Counted from the stretch's first letter, positions 1-8,707 are shown. The stretch: DNA of 40,143 nucleotides from Archangium sp. (GCA_016792935.1 JAEUJS010000030.1:1-40143); one strand, 5' to 3'. Translations and numbers: made by a program. Notes: generated by a model from the sequence alone, not told the origin.

Positions 1-1058
1 TCACCCTGACCCTCTCCCGCAGGGGCGGGAGAGGGGATCGCTGCGACGTGGGTGTTCGAGACTTCTTGTGCGCGCTGGACTGCGAGAGGTGAGGCGAGCT
101 GCGTGCGCATCGCCGCGGCCGGTGCGGTCGAGCGCGAGATCAGCGGCTTCACCAACGCCGCGAGCTCTGCCGCCGAGTGCCCAGCAGCCAGCTTCTTCGC
201 TTCGACGTGCATCGCCGCCGCGTCGGGAAAGCGCTCGTCGCGATCCCGGGCGAGCGCGCGATCGAGAAACGCACACACCTCATCCGGAAGATCGTCGCGG
301 AACGTCTTGAGCTGCAGCCGCTTGCCCATCACCGCGCGCGTCAGCACCTCGGCCGGAGTGCCTCCACCATTCGGAGGCGAGCCGGTGAGCGCCCAGAACA
401 TCGCTCCCGCGAGCTGAAAGAGATCGCTGCGGGCGTCGAGCGGCATCGCCTGCGCCTGCTCAGGAGAGAAGAACTCCAGCGTGCCTGCGACCGATCCATC
501 CGCCGTCAACGCGGGCGCGCTCAACGACGAGGTCAGCTTCGCGATGCCGAAGTCGAGCACCTTCACCACGCCGTCTTCGGTCACCATCAAGTTGCGCGGC
601 GTCAGATCGCGATGCACGAGCCCCAGCGGAGCGCCGTCATCTCCAGCGAACGCGTGCGCGTAGACGAGCGCCGAGAGCGCCTGCTCACCGATGGCGAGCG
701 GAACCCACCAGGGCACGCCTCCGTTGGCGCGCAGCGAGCGCACCAATTCCCAGAGCGTCAGGCCACGCAACATCTCCATCACGATGAACGGGCGCCCGTG
801 ATCGTTGAGGAGATCCTGCACGCGCACGATGTTGGGGTGCTCGAGCCGCGCGCAGATCCGCGCCTCGAGGAAGAAGCGGCTCACCGCCGTGCGATCGATG
901 GAGAGATCGAGCGCCAACTGCTTGAGCGCGACGCGCTTGCGAAAGCCCTCGGGACCGACGCGTTCGGCCTCGAGCACTTCCCCCATGCCGCCTTTTCCGA
1001 GGCGGCGAATCACCTGGTAGCCCTCGACCGCGGGCAGTCCCTCGCCGGAAGCAGTCAC
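1..1058 (-). CDS. Ser/Thr protein kinase (Hanks type), C-terminus beyond the left edge
   Basis: Cytoplasmic kinase domain that should phosphorylate Ser/Thr on partner proteins. The first 352 residues are visible. They show a glycine-rich loop (GKGGMGEV, about 21-28), the ATP-anchoring Lys in VALK (about 46), a helix C Glu in FFLEAR, HRDLTPRN with catalytic Asp about 151, DFG about 169-171, and GTLEFFSPEQ in the activation segment, so it looks active. After about residue 300 the sequence turns into an Ala/Pro-rich linker that stays open to base 1. No transmembrane helix is visible before the cut. I chose the GTG at 1058, which lies 16 bases after the stop of the upstream gene; no strong ribosome site is seen. 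The FHA-sigma54 activator at 2498 is a plausible phospho-Thr reader in the same area, but no direct link is shown. Confidence 0.9.
   Translation of the reverse strand, partial: MTASGEGLPAVEGYQVIRRLGKGGMGEVLEAERVGPEGFRKRVALKQLALDLSIDRTAVSRFFLEARICARLEHPNIVRVQDLLNDHGRPFIVMEMLRGLTLWELVRSLRANGGVPWWVPLAIGEQALSALVYAHAFAGDDGAPLGLVHRDLTPRNLMVTEDGVVKVLDFGIAKLTSSLSAPALTADGSVAGTLEFFSPEQAQAMPLDARSDLFQLAGAMFWALTGSPPNGGGTPAEVLTRAVMGKRLQLKTFRDDLPDEVCAFLDRALARDRDERFPDAAAMHVEAKKLAAGHSAAELAALVKPLISRSTAPAAAMRTQLASPLAVQRAQEVSNTHVAAIPSPAPAGEGQG
10..35. repeat. Perfect 11-bp inverted repeat, REP-like hairpin
   Basis: CCCTCTCCCGC at 10-20 and its exact reverse complement at 25-35 flank a 4-base loop. The kinase reading frame passes straight through it, encoding the PSPAPAGEGQG tail. 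There is no T-run, so it is not an intrinsic terminator. GC-rich CCCTCTCCC/GGGAGAGGG palindromes of this type are common dispersed repeats in high-GC genomes; that family assignment is from memory. Confidence 0.6.
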
Positions 1059-1074
1059 GCGGCGAGTTGAGCAA

Positions 1075-1944
1075 TCAGCCGCGGCTCGGTCCACCGCCAC
1101 CGAAGCGCACGTTGCCGGCGGCCTGCTCGAAGACGTCGTGCACGCCCGCGCGGTGCTGCGCGTAGATGCGGCCCGAACCGTCCTGGTAGCGGCCCAATTC
1201 GTCGAGCGCGATGCGGCGGCCCTGCTCGCGAACGTAGAGCCCCTGCCCGTCTCGCAGGATCTTGCTCTCGGCGTCGGGGCCCACGCGGTTCAGGTTCTGA
1301 CCGGCCCAGCGATTCATGATCTCCATCTGCATGAACACGCCCGGCAGCGCCGCCTGGATTCCCGTCGCGCGCACCGCATCGGAATGGAACGCCGGCACGC
1401 CGCGCTTGCTGAGATCGCTGGTCGCCACGTCCACCGAGCGGCCATCGGGGAGGAAGTGGTAGCGGCCCGAAGGATCCATCTCTCCGCGGAATTGCATCAT
1501 GCGGCGACGGAAGCCCGCCTGGCCCTCGTCGGGACGATCGAAGATGCCCGCCGCGTTCATCGCCTTCTTGAAGCCGCCCTCGGAGTTGAGATCGAAGCCC
1601 TTCGCCTTCGCGACCTCGAAGATCTCGAGATCCTTCTGCGCGCGGTGCGTGGTGATGCCGTTGCGCCATTCCACCGCCGCAGCCTTCCATTCGGTGAACG
1701 TCGGGAAGCCGGCGTCAGCGCGCTGCTGCGGCGTCCACGAGTCCCAGATCGCCTTGTCGGGAGGACGCGCGCCGCCGCCCTTCTGTCCCGCGGCCCAGAA
1801 CGCGGTGTCGAAGCGCGACTCCTTGATGCCGGTCTTCTGCGAGAGGTCTCGCTGCTCGGGCGTGAGCTGATTCCTGGCGGCTTTGTTCGGGTTGAACTGC
1901 GGCTGCGTCTTCGGGGAGGGGCTCGGCGAGGGTTTGATTTTCAT
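1075..1944 (-). CDS. Hypothetical protein, 289 aa
   Basis: I do not recognise this family. The protein begins with a Ser/Pro/Lys-rich stretch (MKIKPSPSPSPKTQ), then becomes soluble, charged and Trp/Arg-rich, with no signal peptide or membrane segment. It ends in a Gly-rich tail (RFGGGGPSRG). The repeated polar-aromatic pattern (WDSWTPQQRADAGF, FTEWKAAAVEWRN) suggests a mostly helical middle. I chose the ATG at 1944; an in-frame TTG at 1962 would add six residues. It lies 16 bases upstream of the Ser/Thr kinase on the same strand, so the two are probably cotranscribed and the protein could be a kinase partner or substrate. That is inference from position only. Confidence 0.7.
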   Translation of the reverse strand: MKIKPSPSPSPKTQPQFNPNKAARNQLTPEQRDLSQKTGIKESRFDTAFWAAGQKGGGARPPDKAIWDSWTPQQRADAGFPTFTEWKAAAVEWRNGITTHRAQKDLEIFEVAKAKGFDLNSEGGFKKAMNAAGIFDRPDEGQAGFRRRMMQFRGEMDPSGRYHFLPDGRSVDVATSDLSKRGVPAFHSDAVRATGIQAALPGVFMQMEIMNRWAGQNLNRVGPDAESKILRDGQGLYVREQGRRIALDELGRYQDGSGRIYAQHRAGVHDVFEQAAGNVRFGGGGPSRG

Positions 1945-2011
1945 GCGACGACCGAAGAGCAACGCACGTGCCCGCCACGGAACCGCGCAATCGCTGAGCC
2001 CTTGCGCCGAG

Positions 2012-2052
2012 GTGTTGTGCGGGAGTCAACGGAGTGTTGTCTGCAGGTCAAC
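2012..2052. promoter_or_regulatory. Two tandem operator-like sites GTGTTGT-N6-GTCAAC
   Basis: GTGTTGT-N6-GTCAAC occurs at 2012-2030 and again at 2034-2052, exactly 22 bp apart, two helical turns. Thirteen of the 19 positions are fixed and the six central ones differ. Each copy also contains GTTG-N9-CAAC, an inverted repeat suited to a dimeric regulator. The pair lies in the 220-bp gap between the divergent genes starting at 1944 (-) and 2165 (+), so it could control either. Nothing else was recognised in that gap. Confidence 0.5.
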
Positions 2053-2152
2053 ACCTGGTGCGACCGCGCACGTACCGATGCGAGCAGTTGGCGCATGGAA
2101 CGCCGGGTGCACTGCGGTCCTTCGTCGCCGGCATCTCGCCGGTGCACCCACG

Positions 2153-2158
2153 AAGGAG
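2153..2158 (+). promoter_or_regulatory. Shine-Dalgarno AAGGAG that fixes a TTG start
   Basis: AAGGAG ends 6 bases before the TTG at 2165. No ATG or GTG in the correct frame is as well placed, and starting at this TTG gives a textbook signal peptide. Confidence 0.75.
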
Positions 2159-2164
2159 TTCACC

Positions 2165-2446
2165 TTGAAGAAGCTGATCGTCGCCGCCCTGTTGATCGCC
2201 GTCCCCGCGTTCGCTGATGAGAAGAAAGGCAGCTCGTGCCGTCTGCTCGACGACAAGGGCACGGAGATCCTCAAGCACGACTCGGAGGGCACGAGCATCA
2301 AGTGCCAGTTCGAGATCCGCGAAGAGATCAAGAAGCAGCGCTGCGAGTCGACCGGCCAGAAGCTGACGTTCACGTACATCGGCCAGGGCGGCACGGGGAA
2401 AGATCTGAAGCCGCTGCAGCTGAACATCACCTGCCCGCGCAAGTGA
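2165..2446 (+). CDS. Small secreted protein, 93 aa, four Cys
   Basis: Short exported protein of unknown function. Translation from the TTG gives a Lys-Lys n-region, a hydrophobic core (LIVAALLIAVPAFA) and a likely signal peptidase I cut after AFA, leaving about 76 mature residues. The mature part is charged and holds four Cys (in SSCRLL, KCQF, RCES and TCPRK), which could form two disulfides in the periplasm. The start is supported by the strong ribosome site at 2153-2158. It is followed after 51 bases by the FHA-sigma54 activator gene on the same strand. Its upstream gap carries the paired 22-bp-spaced repeats, so it may be a regulated envelope protein. I know no family for it. Confidence 0.8.
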   Translation: MKKLIVAALLIAVPAFADEKKGSSCRLLDDKGTEILKHDSEGTSIKCQFEIREEIKKQRCESTGQKLTFTYIGQGGTGKDLKPLQLNITCPRK

Positions 2447-2497
2447 TCTGGCTGTTCGTGCTTCGTGCCCGGGTGGCGCGTGCTTTCATGCGCGCGC

Positions 2498-3856
2498 ATG
2501 AGTTCGCCACTCGACGCTGACGATGCGACGCCGCTCCCGCGCGGGAGCACGACGCAGACGGTGGAAGTGCAAGGCCTGCGCGGGCCGGAAGCGGCGCTCA
2601 GCGCGGCGCGGCTCAAGTGGACGCGAGGTCCCGATGCCGGAGCGACCTGGCCGTTCAAGAGCGATCGCGCGGTGATCGGCACGCACCAGGGCGCCGACGT
2701 GGTGCTGCACGACAAGGCGGTGTCGCGGTACCACTGTGAGCTGCGGCTCGAGGCCGATGGGCTCGCGGTGCGCGATCTCGGCAGCCGCAACGGCACGCGC
2801 GTGAACGGAGTGCTCATCGAGCGCGCGTGGCTCGCCGCTGGAGATCGCCTGCAGGTCGGTGAGTCGGAAGCGGTGGTCGAGCTGAGCGGCGATCAGGTGC
2901 GCGTCGCGCTGCATGCGAGTGATTCGTTTGGGCCGCTGGTCGGCGGCTCGCTCGCGATGCGGACGTTGTTCGCTCGCCTGGCGCGCGCGGCGTCTTCGAA
3001 CGCGACCGTGTTGCTCACCGGAGAGAGCGGCACCGGCAAAGAGCTCGCGGCCGAGGCGATTCATCTCGCGAGCCCGCGTGCGACGGAGCCGTTGGTGGTC
3101 GTCGATTGCGGAGCAGTGCCTCCGTCGCTGCTCGAGAGTGAGCTCTTCGGTCATGAGAAGGGAGCGTTCACCGGCGCAGCGACGATGCGAGAAGGTGCGT
3201 TCGAGCTCGCAGACAAAGGCACGCTGTTCCTCGATGAGATCGGTGAGCTTCCGCTCGATCTGCAGCCCAAGTTGCTGCGTGCGTTGGAGAAGCGCGAGAT
3301 CAAGCGCGTCGGCGGGAGCGCGTACCAGCCGGTCGATCTGCGCGTGGTCGCCGCGACGCATCGTGATCTGCGCGCTGAGGTGAACTCCGGGCGTTTCCGC
3401 GCGGACTTGTTCTATCGGCTCGCCGTGGTTGAGGTGCGCGTGCCCGCGCTGCGTGAGCGGACCGATGATCTTCCGGTGCTCGTGCGCACGCTGCTCACGC
3501 GATTGGGGCTGATTGATCAGGCTGATGCCGCTCCGCTCTTGAGTGAGCCGTTGTTGAGTCAGCTGCGCGCGCACCCTTGGCCGGGCAACGTGCGTGAGCT
3601 GCGCAACTATCTCGAGAAGGCCGTCGCGCTCGGCGAGGCGACTCCGCCGTCGGCTCCGGTGCCTGCTGCTGGAGTGGCTCCGGTGACGACGCTCGACTAC
3701 CGGGCGGCGAAGGAAGAGGCGATCAAGGCGTTCGAGAAGCCGTGGCTCGAGGCGTTGATGGCGCGCCACGAAGGGAACGCAGCGGCGGCTGCGCGCAGCT
3801 GTGGGTTGGATCGCGCGTATTTGTACCGGCTGCTGTGGCGGCACGGCCTGAAGTGA
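2498..3856 (+). CDS. FHA domain-containing sigma54-dependent transcriptional activator
   Basis: Enhancer-binding protein of 452 aa that should activate sigma54 promoters. Domains in order: an FHA domain at about 52-122 (signature SRYHCE and [10 protein letters not shown]), which binds phospho-Thr peptides; a sigma54 AAA+ domain with Walker A GESGTGKE (about 175-182), the sigma54-contact loop GAFTGA (222-227) and Walker B LFLDEIGE (243-250); and a Fis-type helix-turn-helix at the C-terminus ([18 protein letters not shown]). There is no receiver domain, so input is expected through the FHA domain from a Ser/Thr kinase, a layout common in myxobacteria. I chose the ATG at 2498. Its stop codon directly touches the stop codon of the convergent gene at 3857. 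Confidence 0.93.
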   Translation: MSSPLDADDATPLPRGSTTQTVEVQGLRGPEAALSAARLKWTRGPDAGATWPFKSDRAVIGTHQGADVVLHDKAVSRYHCELRLEADGLAVRDLGSRNGTRVNGVLIERAWLAAGDRLQVGESEAVVELSGDQVRVALHASDSFGPLVGGSLAMRTLFARLARAASSNATVLLTGESGTGKELAAEAIHLASPRATEPLVVVDCGAVPPSLLESELFGHEKGAFTGAATMREGAFELADKGTLFLDEIGELPLDLQPKLLRALEKREIKRVGGSAYQPVDLRVVAATHRDLRAEVNSGRFRADLFYRLAVVEVRVPALRERTDDLPVLVRTLLTRLGLIDQADAAPLLSEPLLSQLRAHPWPGNVRELRNYLEKAVALGEATPPSAPVPAAGVAPVTTLDYRAAKEEAIKAFEKPWLEALMARHEGNAAAAARSCGLDRAYLYRLLWRHGLK

Positions 3857-5914
3857 CTACGCGGCGTCTGATTCCGCCGCGTCGCGACGCTTCGATCTCC
3901 GCTCTTTGTAGCGGCCGATCGCGCCACTCAAGATCTCACCAATCAGCGTGCGGTAATCCATGCCGTCGCCCTGCGCGATCAACACGAGATCGCTCCACCC
4001 GGGCGTGAGCCCCGGCAGTGGATTGCACTCGATGAAGTAGATGCGCCCCGCCTCATCCATACGGAAGTCGATGCGCGCGACGTCACGGCAGCCCAGCGAC
4101 ATGAACGCACCGCGCGCGGCGGCCTTGAGTCGATCGAGCTGACCGGGTTCCAGCTTCGCGGGCACCTCGTACCGAATGCGATCGTTCTCCTCGAGCTTGT
4201 CCTCGAACTTGTAGATCGGCGTCTTGTCGGTCTTGTCGGTGAAGACGATCTCCATCGGCGGCAACACTTCAGGCCGGCGCTCGCCGAGCAGACCCACCGT
4301 GAACTCGCGACCGCCGATGTATTCCTCGACCAGCGCGGGCTGTTGGTAGCGCTCGACCATCTCCTTCACGACTTCGCGGAGCTCGGCCTCGTTGTGGCAC
4401 ACGCTCTTGCTGATCACGCCCTTGCTCGAGCCTTCCGCGACCGGCTTCACCATCAGCGGCCAACGCGTGAATTGTTTCTCGAGCCGCTCACGACCGGTCG
4501 TCATGAGCTGAAACACCGGCGTCTCGATGCCCGCCGCGCGCACGACCTTCTTCGCGAGCGCCTTGTCCAGGGCGAGCGAGAGCGTCGCCGGATCCGAGCC
4601 CGTGTAGGGAATGTCGAGCAGCTCGAGCAGCGCGGGCACCTGGCTCTCGCGGTTTCGCCCGCGGAAGCCCTCGGCGATGTTGAACACCACGTCGACCGGA
4701 GTGGTCGCCAGCACCATCGGCAATTCCGGCGTCGCCTCGAGATCGACCACCTCGTGCCCGTGCGACGCGATCGCCTCGCGAATCGCCTGCAGCGTCGACG
4801 GCGAGTCGTATTCGGCCTCGCGATCTTCACCGTCCGCGGTCGGCTTGATGCGCTTCACGTTGAAGGTGAAGCCGACCTTCAGCGGCCCACGGCGCGCCGG
4901 CTTCGACAACCCGCGCGGCTTGTCCTTGATCTTGTAGCGCCTGGCCGCGTTCTGAATCACCGCGTCGATCACGCCATCGAAGTGCAGGCCTTCGAGCTCC
5001 GCCGCAGCGAAGATCCCCGCGCCCGGCTGCAGCGACGGCAGCGCGTTGATCTCGAGGAAGTACGGCACGCCCGCATCGGACAGCCGGAAGTCGACGCGAC
5101 CGAGATCCTTGCAGTCGAGCTTCTTGATCACCGTGCGCGCCATCTTGCGAATGCGCTCGGCCATGTCGCTGGTGATCTTCGCCGGAGCCCGCACCGTCAC
5201 CGCGTCGTCGGACACCGTCTTCAGCTCGTAGTCGTAGATGGCGTACTTGCGCTTCTTCGCGTGCGCCGGGTCGATGACGTATTCGACTGGAGCGAGCACG
5301 CCGTCGAACTCGTTGTCCACCGACTCGAGGAACGGAACGGTGAGATCGCGCCCCGCGATGTATTCCTCGACGAGCACACCGGCCGGGTACTTCTCGAGCG
5401 CTCCGGCGACCTTCTTCTTCAGCTCGTCGACGTTCTCGGCGACCGAGTCCTGCGTGATGCCCTTCGAAGAGCCTTCGAAGTTCGGCTTCACGATGACCGG
5501 GAAGTGCAGCTCCTCGGGTTTGAGTTCGCTCGGCTTCTCGATGAACTGCCAGCCCGGTGTGCGCACATGTTCCTCGCGCAGGATGAGCTTGGTCAGCTGT
5601 TTGTCGAGCGTGACGGCGAGCGCGTAGGCGTCCGAGCCGGTGTACGGAAACCCGAGCTCGTCGAAGAGCGCGGGGAAGAACGCTTCGCGGAAACGGCCGC
5701 GGCGACCTTCGGCGGTGTTGAAGATCAGATCGGGCGAGAACGCCTCGAGGCGCGCGACGGTGCGTGAGGCGGGCCCGGAGACCTCCATCTTCTCGACGCG
5801 GTGACCGAGGCGCTCGATGGCCGACGCCAGCGCGTTGACCGTCTCTTCAGTGTCGAACTCGGCTTCTTCTTCGGAATCGGAAAGACGCAGGTTGTGCGTC
5901 AGCGCGATGCGCAT
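3857..5914 (-). CDS. Tandem D-alanine-D-alanine ligase-like (ATP-grasp) fusion, 685 aa
   Basis: Two complete Ddl-like modules in one chain, about residues 1-335 and 345-685; ordinary Ddl is about 300-350 aa. Each half has its own N-terminal fold (NTAEGRRGRFRE; NIAEGFRGRNRE), a substrate loop with GSD...DK (YTGSDAYALAVTLDKQLTK; YTGSDPATLSLALDKALAK), an ATP-grasp lysine (VIVKPNFEGSSKG; LMVKPVAEGSSKG), an EEYI strand, and metal-binding residues (GRVDFR...EINALP; ARIDFR...ECNPLPG). Both halves therefore look catalytic. The family joins two amino acids with ATP; the actual product is unknown and may not be D-Ala-D-Ala. The ATG at 5914 is 4 bases after the RDD gene stop, so the four genes from 8187 to 3857 read as one operon. 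Confidence 0.88.
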   Translation of the reverse strand: MRIALTHNLRLSDSEEEAEFDTEETVNALASAIERLGHRVEKMEVSGPASRTVARLEAFSPDLIFNTAEGRRGRFREAFFPALFDELGFPYTGSDAYALAVTLDKQLTKLILREEHVRTPGWQFIEKPSELKPEELHFPVIVKPNFEGSSKGITQDSVAENVDELKKKVAGALEKYPAGVLVEEYIAGRDLTVPFLESVDNEFDGVLAPVEYVIDPAHAKKRKYAIYDYELKTVSDDAVTVRAPAKITSDMAERIRKMARTVIKKLDCKDLGRVDFRLSDAGVPYFLEINALPSLQPGAGIFAAAELEGLHFDGVIDAVIQNAARRYKIKDKPRGLSKPARRGPLKVGFTFNVKRIKPTADGEDREAEYDSPSTLQAIREAIASHGHEVVDLEATPELPMVLATTPVDVVFNIAEGFRGRNRESQVPALLELLDIPYTGSDPATLSLALDKALAKKVVRAAGIETPVFQLMTTGRERLEKQFTRWPLMVKPVAEGSSKGVISKSVCHNEAELREVVKEMVERYQQPALVEEYIGGREFTVGLLGERRPEVLPPMEIVFTDKTDKTPIYKFEDKLEENDRIRYEVPAKLEPGQLDRLKAAARGAFMSLGCRDVARIDFRMDEAGRIYFIECNPLPGLTPGWSDLVLIAQGDGMDYRTLIGEILSGAIGRYKERRSKRRDAAESDAA

Positions 5915-5918
5915 GTGC

Positions 5919-6500
5919 TCAAGGCCCCTCTCGGTTCTCGGCAGCAGCTGCGCTGCTGATTCTGTGCTGCATGTCCTGCAAGTCGCGGAGCCGACCGGTG
6001 GCCCGCGCTTCCTGCTGCTGCGTGGTCGCGCGCTGCGGCTGATCGGCCTGCACCTTGCCGTCGATCACCTGCGTCTGCGCCCACGTGTCTCCCAGTCGAA
6101 CGCCTTCGCGATCGCGAATGCACTGCAAGGCTTCGATGCTGCCGATCACCACGAGCCCCGCGAAGAACGCGCGCATGCCGAGCTCGGGCATCATCGAGAG
6201 GATCACGATCAGCCCGAACGGCGCGTTGCGAAGCACGCTGTCGCGGTGGCGCGCGCCCGATCGCGTCGGCACGTAGACCACCTTGATGCCGAACAGCTTC
6301 TTCCCGAGCGACTGCCCCTGGAGCATGCCGTCGGCGAACAAGATGTAGAGCAGCGCGAGCACCACGCCCGCCGGCCCCGTCGCGTAGAAGAGCGCCCAGG
6401 CGATCAACACGTCCGAGATGCGCGCACCGGCTCGAAGGAGGAGCGAAGCCTTCGGATAGCCCGAGCCCTCCCCTTCGCGGACGATTCGCAACTGACTCAT
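5919..6500 (-). CDS. RDD family integral membrane protein
   Basis: Inner-membrane protein of 193 aa. The RDD signature is present: RAGARISDVLIAWALF in the first helix, then GQSLGKKLFGIKVVYV and RDSVLRNAPFG. Three or four membrane helices are visible (about residues 22-38, 40-55, 90-105 and 112-130). The C-terminal 60 residues are Gln/Arg/Ala-rich and soluble. RDD proteins have no single known function; some are linked to ion or antiporter activity. The ATG at 6500 overlaps the upstream stop as ATGA, which supports the start and suggests translational coupling. It directly precedes the Ddl fusion. Confidence 0.85.
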   Translation of the reverse strand: MSQLRIVREGEGSGYPKASLLLRAGARISDVLIAWALFYATGPAGVVLALLYILFADGMLQGQSLGKKLFGIKVVYVPTRSGARHRDSVLRNAPFGLIVILSMMPELGMRAFFAGLVVIGSIEALQCIRDREGVRLGDTWAQTQVIDGKVQADQPQRATTQQQEARATGRLRDLQDMQHRISSAAAAENREGP

Positions 6501-6901
6501 TCGTCGTCGTCTCCCGCGAGCGCCTGCAACCGCGCCCACGCGTCGTCTTCCTGAGTCGTGACTGTCGTGCTCGCGCTCAATCGGCGCAAGTGGGCGTCGG
6601 CTTCGTCACCAGATCGGAACGCGTCTGGATTGAACACGCTCACCGGCTCGGCGATCGGATCGCCCTCGCGCGTGAAGAAGACGAACGCCATCGACGGCCG
6701 CTTGCTCGACTCACGCATGGCGAACTGCACGCCGTCGAACTTCCAACCGTGCGGAACCCACTCGTTGATCGTTCGCTCGAGCGAGCCTTCATCGACGGCG
6801 TTGAGTTCGACGACCTTGTAGTGAAGCGCACGCTTCGGCGGCTTCGCTGGGGGCGCTGACTTCTTCTTCGCGGAGGACTTCTTCGAAGCGCGGGGAGCCA
6901 T
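6497..6901 (-). CDS. DUF4177-like small protein
   Basis: Soluble protein of 134 aa. The first 25 residues are a Lys/Ala/Pro-rich tail (KKSSAKKKSAPPAKPPKR). The next part, HYKVVELNAVDEG through INEWVPHGWKFDGVQF to MAFVFFTRE, has the beta-strand pattern and conserved GW of DUF4177, a small domain of unknown function; this match is from memory and moderate. The C-terminus is acidic (AGDDDE). The ATG at 6901 shares a base with the upstream stop (TGATG). GTG codons at 6910 and 6907 are possible but less likely starts. Confidence 0.7.
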   Translation of the reverse strand: MAPRASKKSSAKKKSAPPAKPPKRALHYKVVELNAVDEGSLERTINEWVPHGWKFDGVQFAMRESSKRPSMAFVFFTREGDPIAEPVSVFNPDAFRSGDEADAHLRRLSASTTVTTQEDDAWARLQALAGDDDE

Positions 6902-8187
6902 CACCACCACACGTACGGGTACTTCTTGCTCTTGCTCGAGCCGTCACCCATCGGCTGCCCGGGATTCTCGGCCGCGTCGGCCCACAGGAAGCTGACCAGC
7001 GTCTTGGCGCCGATCGCTCCGACGCCCGAGAGGATGTACGGCACCGGAGAGCGCGTGAAGCCGACCGTGGGGCCGAGGAGCAGCCCCGAGAGCACGAGCA
7101 CCGCGCCGCCGACGAGCGCTCCGAAGATGTTGGCTCTGATGATCTGCCCGAGGCTGGGGTTGAAGCGCAGCGTCGCCAGCGCGAGCGCACCCGCACCGAG
7201 CGCCGGCGTCAGCATCACCGCGTCGATGCCCGAGCGGAAGGTGAGGGAGCCGCCCGTCGTCGCGACGATGGCCACGATCAACGCGGTGTACGCCGCGGCC
7301 CAGGCAGCGCCGGAGACGATCAGCGCCGCCTTGTTGAGCGCGATCTCGCCGCCGCCCACGATCGCCGCGACCCACGCGCCGACGCTGTTGCCGATCACCG
7401 TCATCCACGCCGTCGCGTACGGATCGCGGTGGCTGGTCACGAGATCGGTGAAGCCTCCAAGGAACATGCCGCCGATGAAGCTCGAGATGATCCCGAAGTT
7501 CGCGCTGCGCACGCTGATCCAGTTGTTGAACTGCCAGATCGCCGCGCTGGTGAAGCCGAGGCCCGCGCCGAGCAACGTGCCGGTGAGGTACGCGATGCGC
7601 GCTCCGTCTCCGGTGAAGATCTCCGCGCAGGTGGCGACGTTCTTCCCCATCACGCCCGATTCCTTGTAGCGATCCATCATCGGTACGCCGTTGGCGTCCG
7701 TAACGCAGCCTTCCATCGCCTTGCCATCGATGCTCGCGTGGAGCGGTGACGCATCGACCGCGCGCGGAATCATCTGCGTCGCGAGCCCGCCGAAGCCGGT
7801 CATCAGCGTGTGGTGCATCAAGAACGTGAAGCTGCCGGGACCCGAGAGGAACGCGCCCTCACGCGGGTGACCGTCGATCATCGCGCCCGGACCCTGCGGC
7901 TCGATCTGCGTGGGGTTGGTGTCGAGGTTCTCCGGAGGAGGAGGCGGCGGCGGCACGGCCTCGAGCGTGCGCGTCTCAGCGGGCGGGTTCTGCGGCGCGT
8001 CGGCGGGAAGTGGCTCGGGCGGAGGCTGCGGCGGCGCGGCCACACCCGCGTCCCACGTCGCATCGCCGCTCATCGGCACGACCACCACCTTGTCGGGCGG
8101 AATGTCGGGCGTGCCTTGCGCGAAAACGGTTGCCGTCGACAGCACCACTCCCAACACGAAGATCCGCTGCATAGGGCTTTGAAACAT
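6901..8187 (-). CDS. Secreted Pro-rich then polytopic membrane protein, unknown function
   Basis: About 428 aa and not a family I recognise. It opens with a signal peptide or membrane anchor (MQRIFVLGVVLSTATVFA), followed by an extracytoplasmic Pro-rich stretch (runs such as PPPPPPP) to about residue 100. After that come at least six hydrophobic segments rich in Gly and Ala (for example YLTGTLLGAGLGFTSAAIW and ALIVSGAAWAAAYTALIVA). Two Cys lie in the soluble part (EGCVTDANG, VATCAEIF). The C-terminal tail is GDGSSKSKKYPYVWW. The start could be ATG 8187, 8172 or 8199; 8172 gives the cleanest signal peptide. It is the first gene of the operon running to 3857. Its start is only about 10-25 bases from the divergent gene at 8198, so the promoters must overlap coding DNA. 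Confidence 0.75.
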   Translation of the reverse strand: MFQSPMQRIFVLGVVLSTATVFAQGTPDIPPDKVVVVPMSGDATWDAGVAAPPQPPPEPLPADAPQNPPAETRTLEAVPPPPPPPENLDTNPTQIEPQGPGAMIDGHPREGAFLSGPGSFTFLMHHTLMTGFGGLATQMIPRAVDASPLHASIDGKAMEGCVTDANGVPMMDRYKESGVMGKNVATCAEIFTGDGARIAYLTGTLLGAGLGFTSAAIWQFNNWISVRSANFGIISSFIGGMFLGGFTDLVTSHRDPYATAWMTVIGNSVGAWVAAIVGGGEIALNKAALIVSGAAWAAAYTALIVAIVATTGGSLTFRSGIDAVMLTPALGAGALALATLRFNPSLGQIIRANIFGALVGGAVLVLSGLLLGPTVGFTRSPVPYILSGVGAIGAKTLVSFLWADAAENPGQPMGDGSSKSKKYPYVWW

Positions 8188-8197
8188 ACTCGCTCGC

Positions 8198-8707
8198 ATG
8201 GCGATTGAACGGTTCAAGTCACTGGCTCCTCGCGTTCATCCACGGGCGTGGGTTCACCCCTCGGCGCAGCTGCTGGGCGACGTCGAGCTGGCCGAAGACG
8301 TGTCGGTGTGGCCCACCAGTGTGTTGCGCGGAGATTGTGGAGCGATCCGCATCGGCGCGCGCAGCAACGTGCAGGACGGAACGATCTGTCACGCGACGCA
8401 AGGCTTCAGCCAGACGACCGTCGGCATCGAGTGCACCATCGGTCATCGCGTCACGCTCCACGGCGCCACGGTGGGAGATCGGTGCCTCGTCGGCATGGGC
8501 TCGATCTTGCTCGATGGCGTCGAGCTCGGAGCGGAGTGCTTCGTCGCCGCCGGCTCGCTGATTCCTCCGGGGAAGAAGTTCGAGGCGCGCAGCTTTCTCG
8601 TCGGATCTCCGGCGAAGCGGGTTCGGGAAGTCACCGCGAAGGATCTCGAGTCGATCGCGCACGCGTGGAAGACGTATCTGGAATTGATGCGCGGCTACTC
8701 GACGTAG
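8198..8707 (+). CDS. Gamma carbonic anhydrase family protein
   Basis: Left-handed beta-helix (hexapeptide repeat) protein of 169 aa, the usual family length; trimers bind zinc at subunit interfaces. Diagnostic parts are WVHPSAQLLGDVELAEDVSV, LRGDCGAIRIG, SNVQDGTICHATQG, then IGHRVTLHGATVGDRCLVG with the expected His ligands, and a C-terminal helix (KDLESIAHAWKTYLELMRGY). Members related to YrdA, PaaY and CaiE may have carbonic anhydrase or acyl-transfer-related roles, and substrate cannot be read from sequence. Its stop TAG touches the TGA of the convergent PspA-like gene at 8708 with no base between. Confidence 0.9.
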   Translation: MAIERFKSLAPRVHPRAWVHPSAQLLGDVELAEDVSVWPTSVLRGDCGAIRIGARSNVQDGTICHATQGFSQTTVGIECTIGHRVTLHGATVGDRCLVGMGSILLDGVELGAECFVAAGSLIPPGKKFEARSFLVGSPAKRVREVTAKDLESIAHAWKTYLELMRGYST

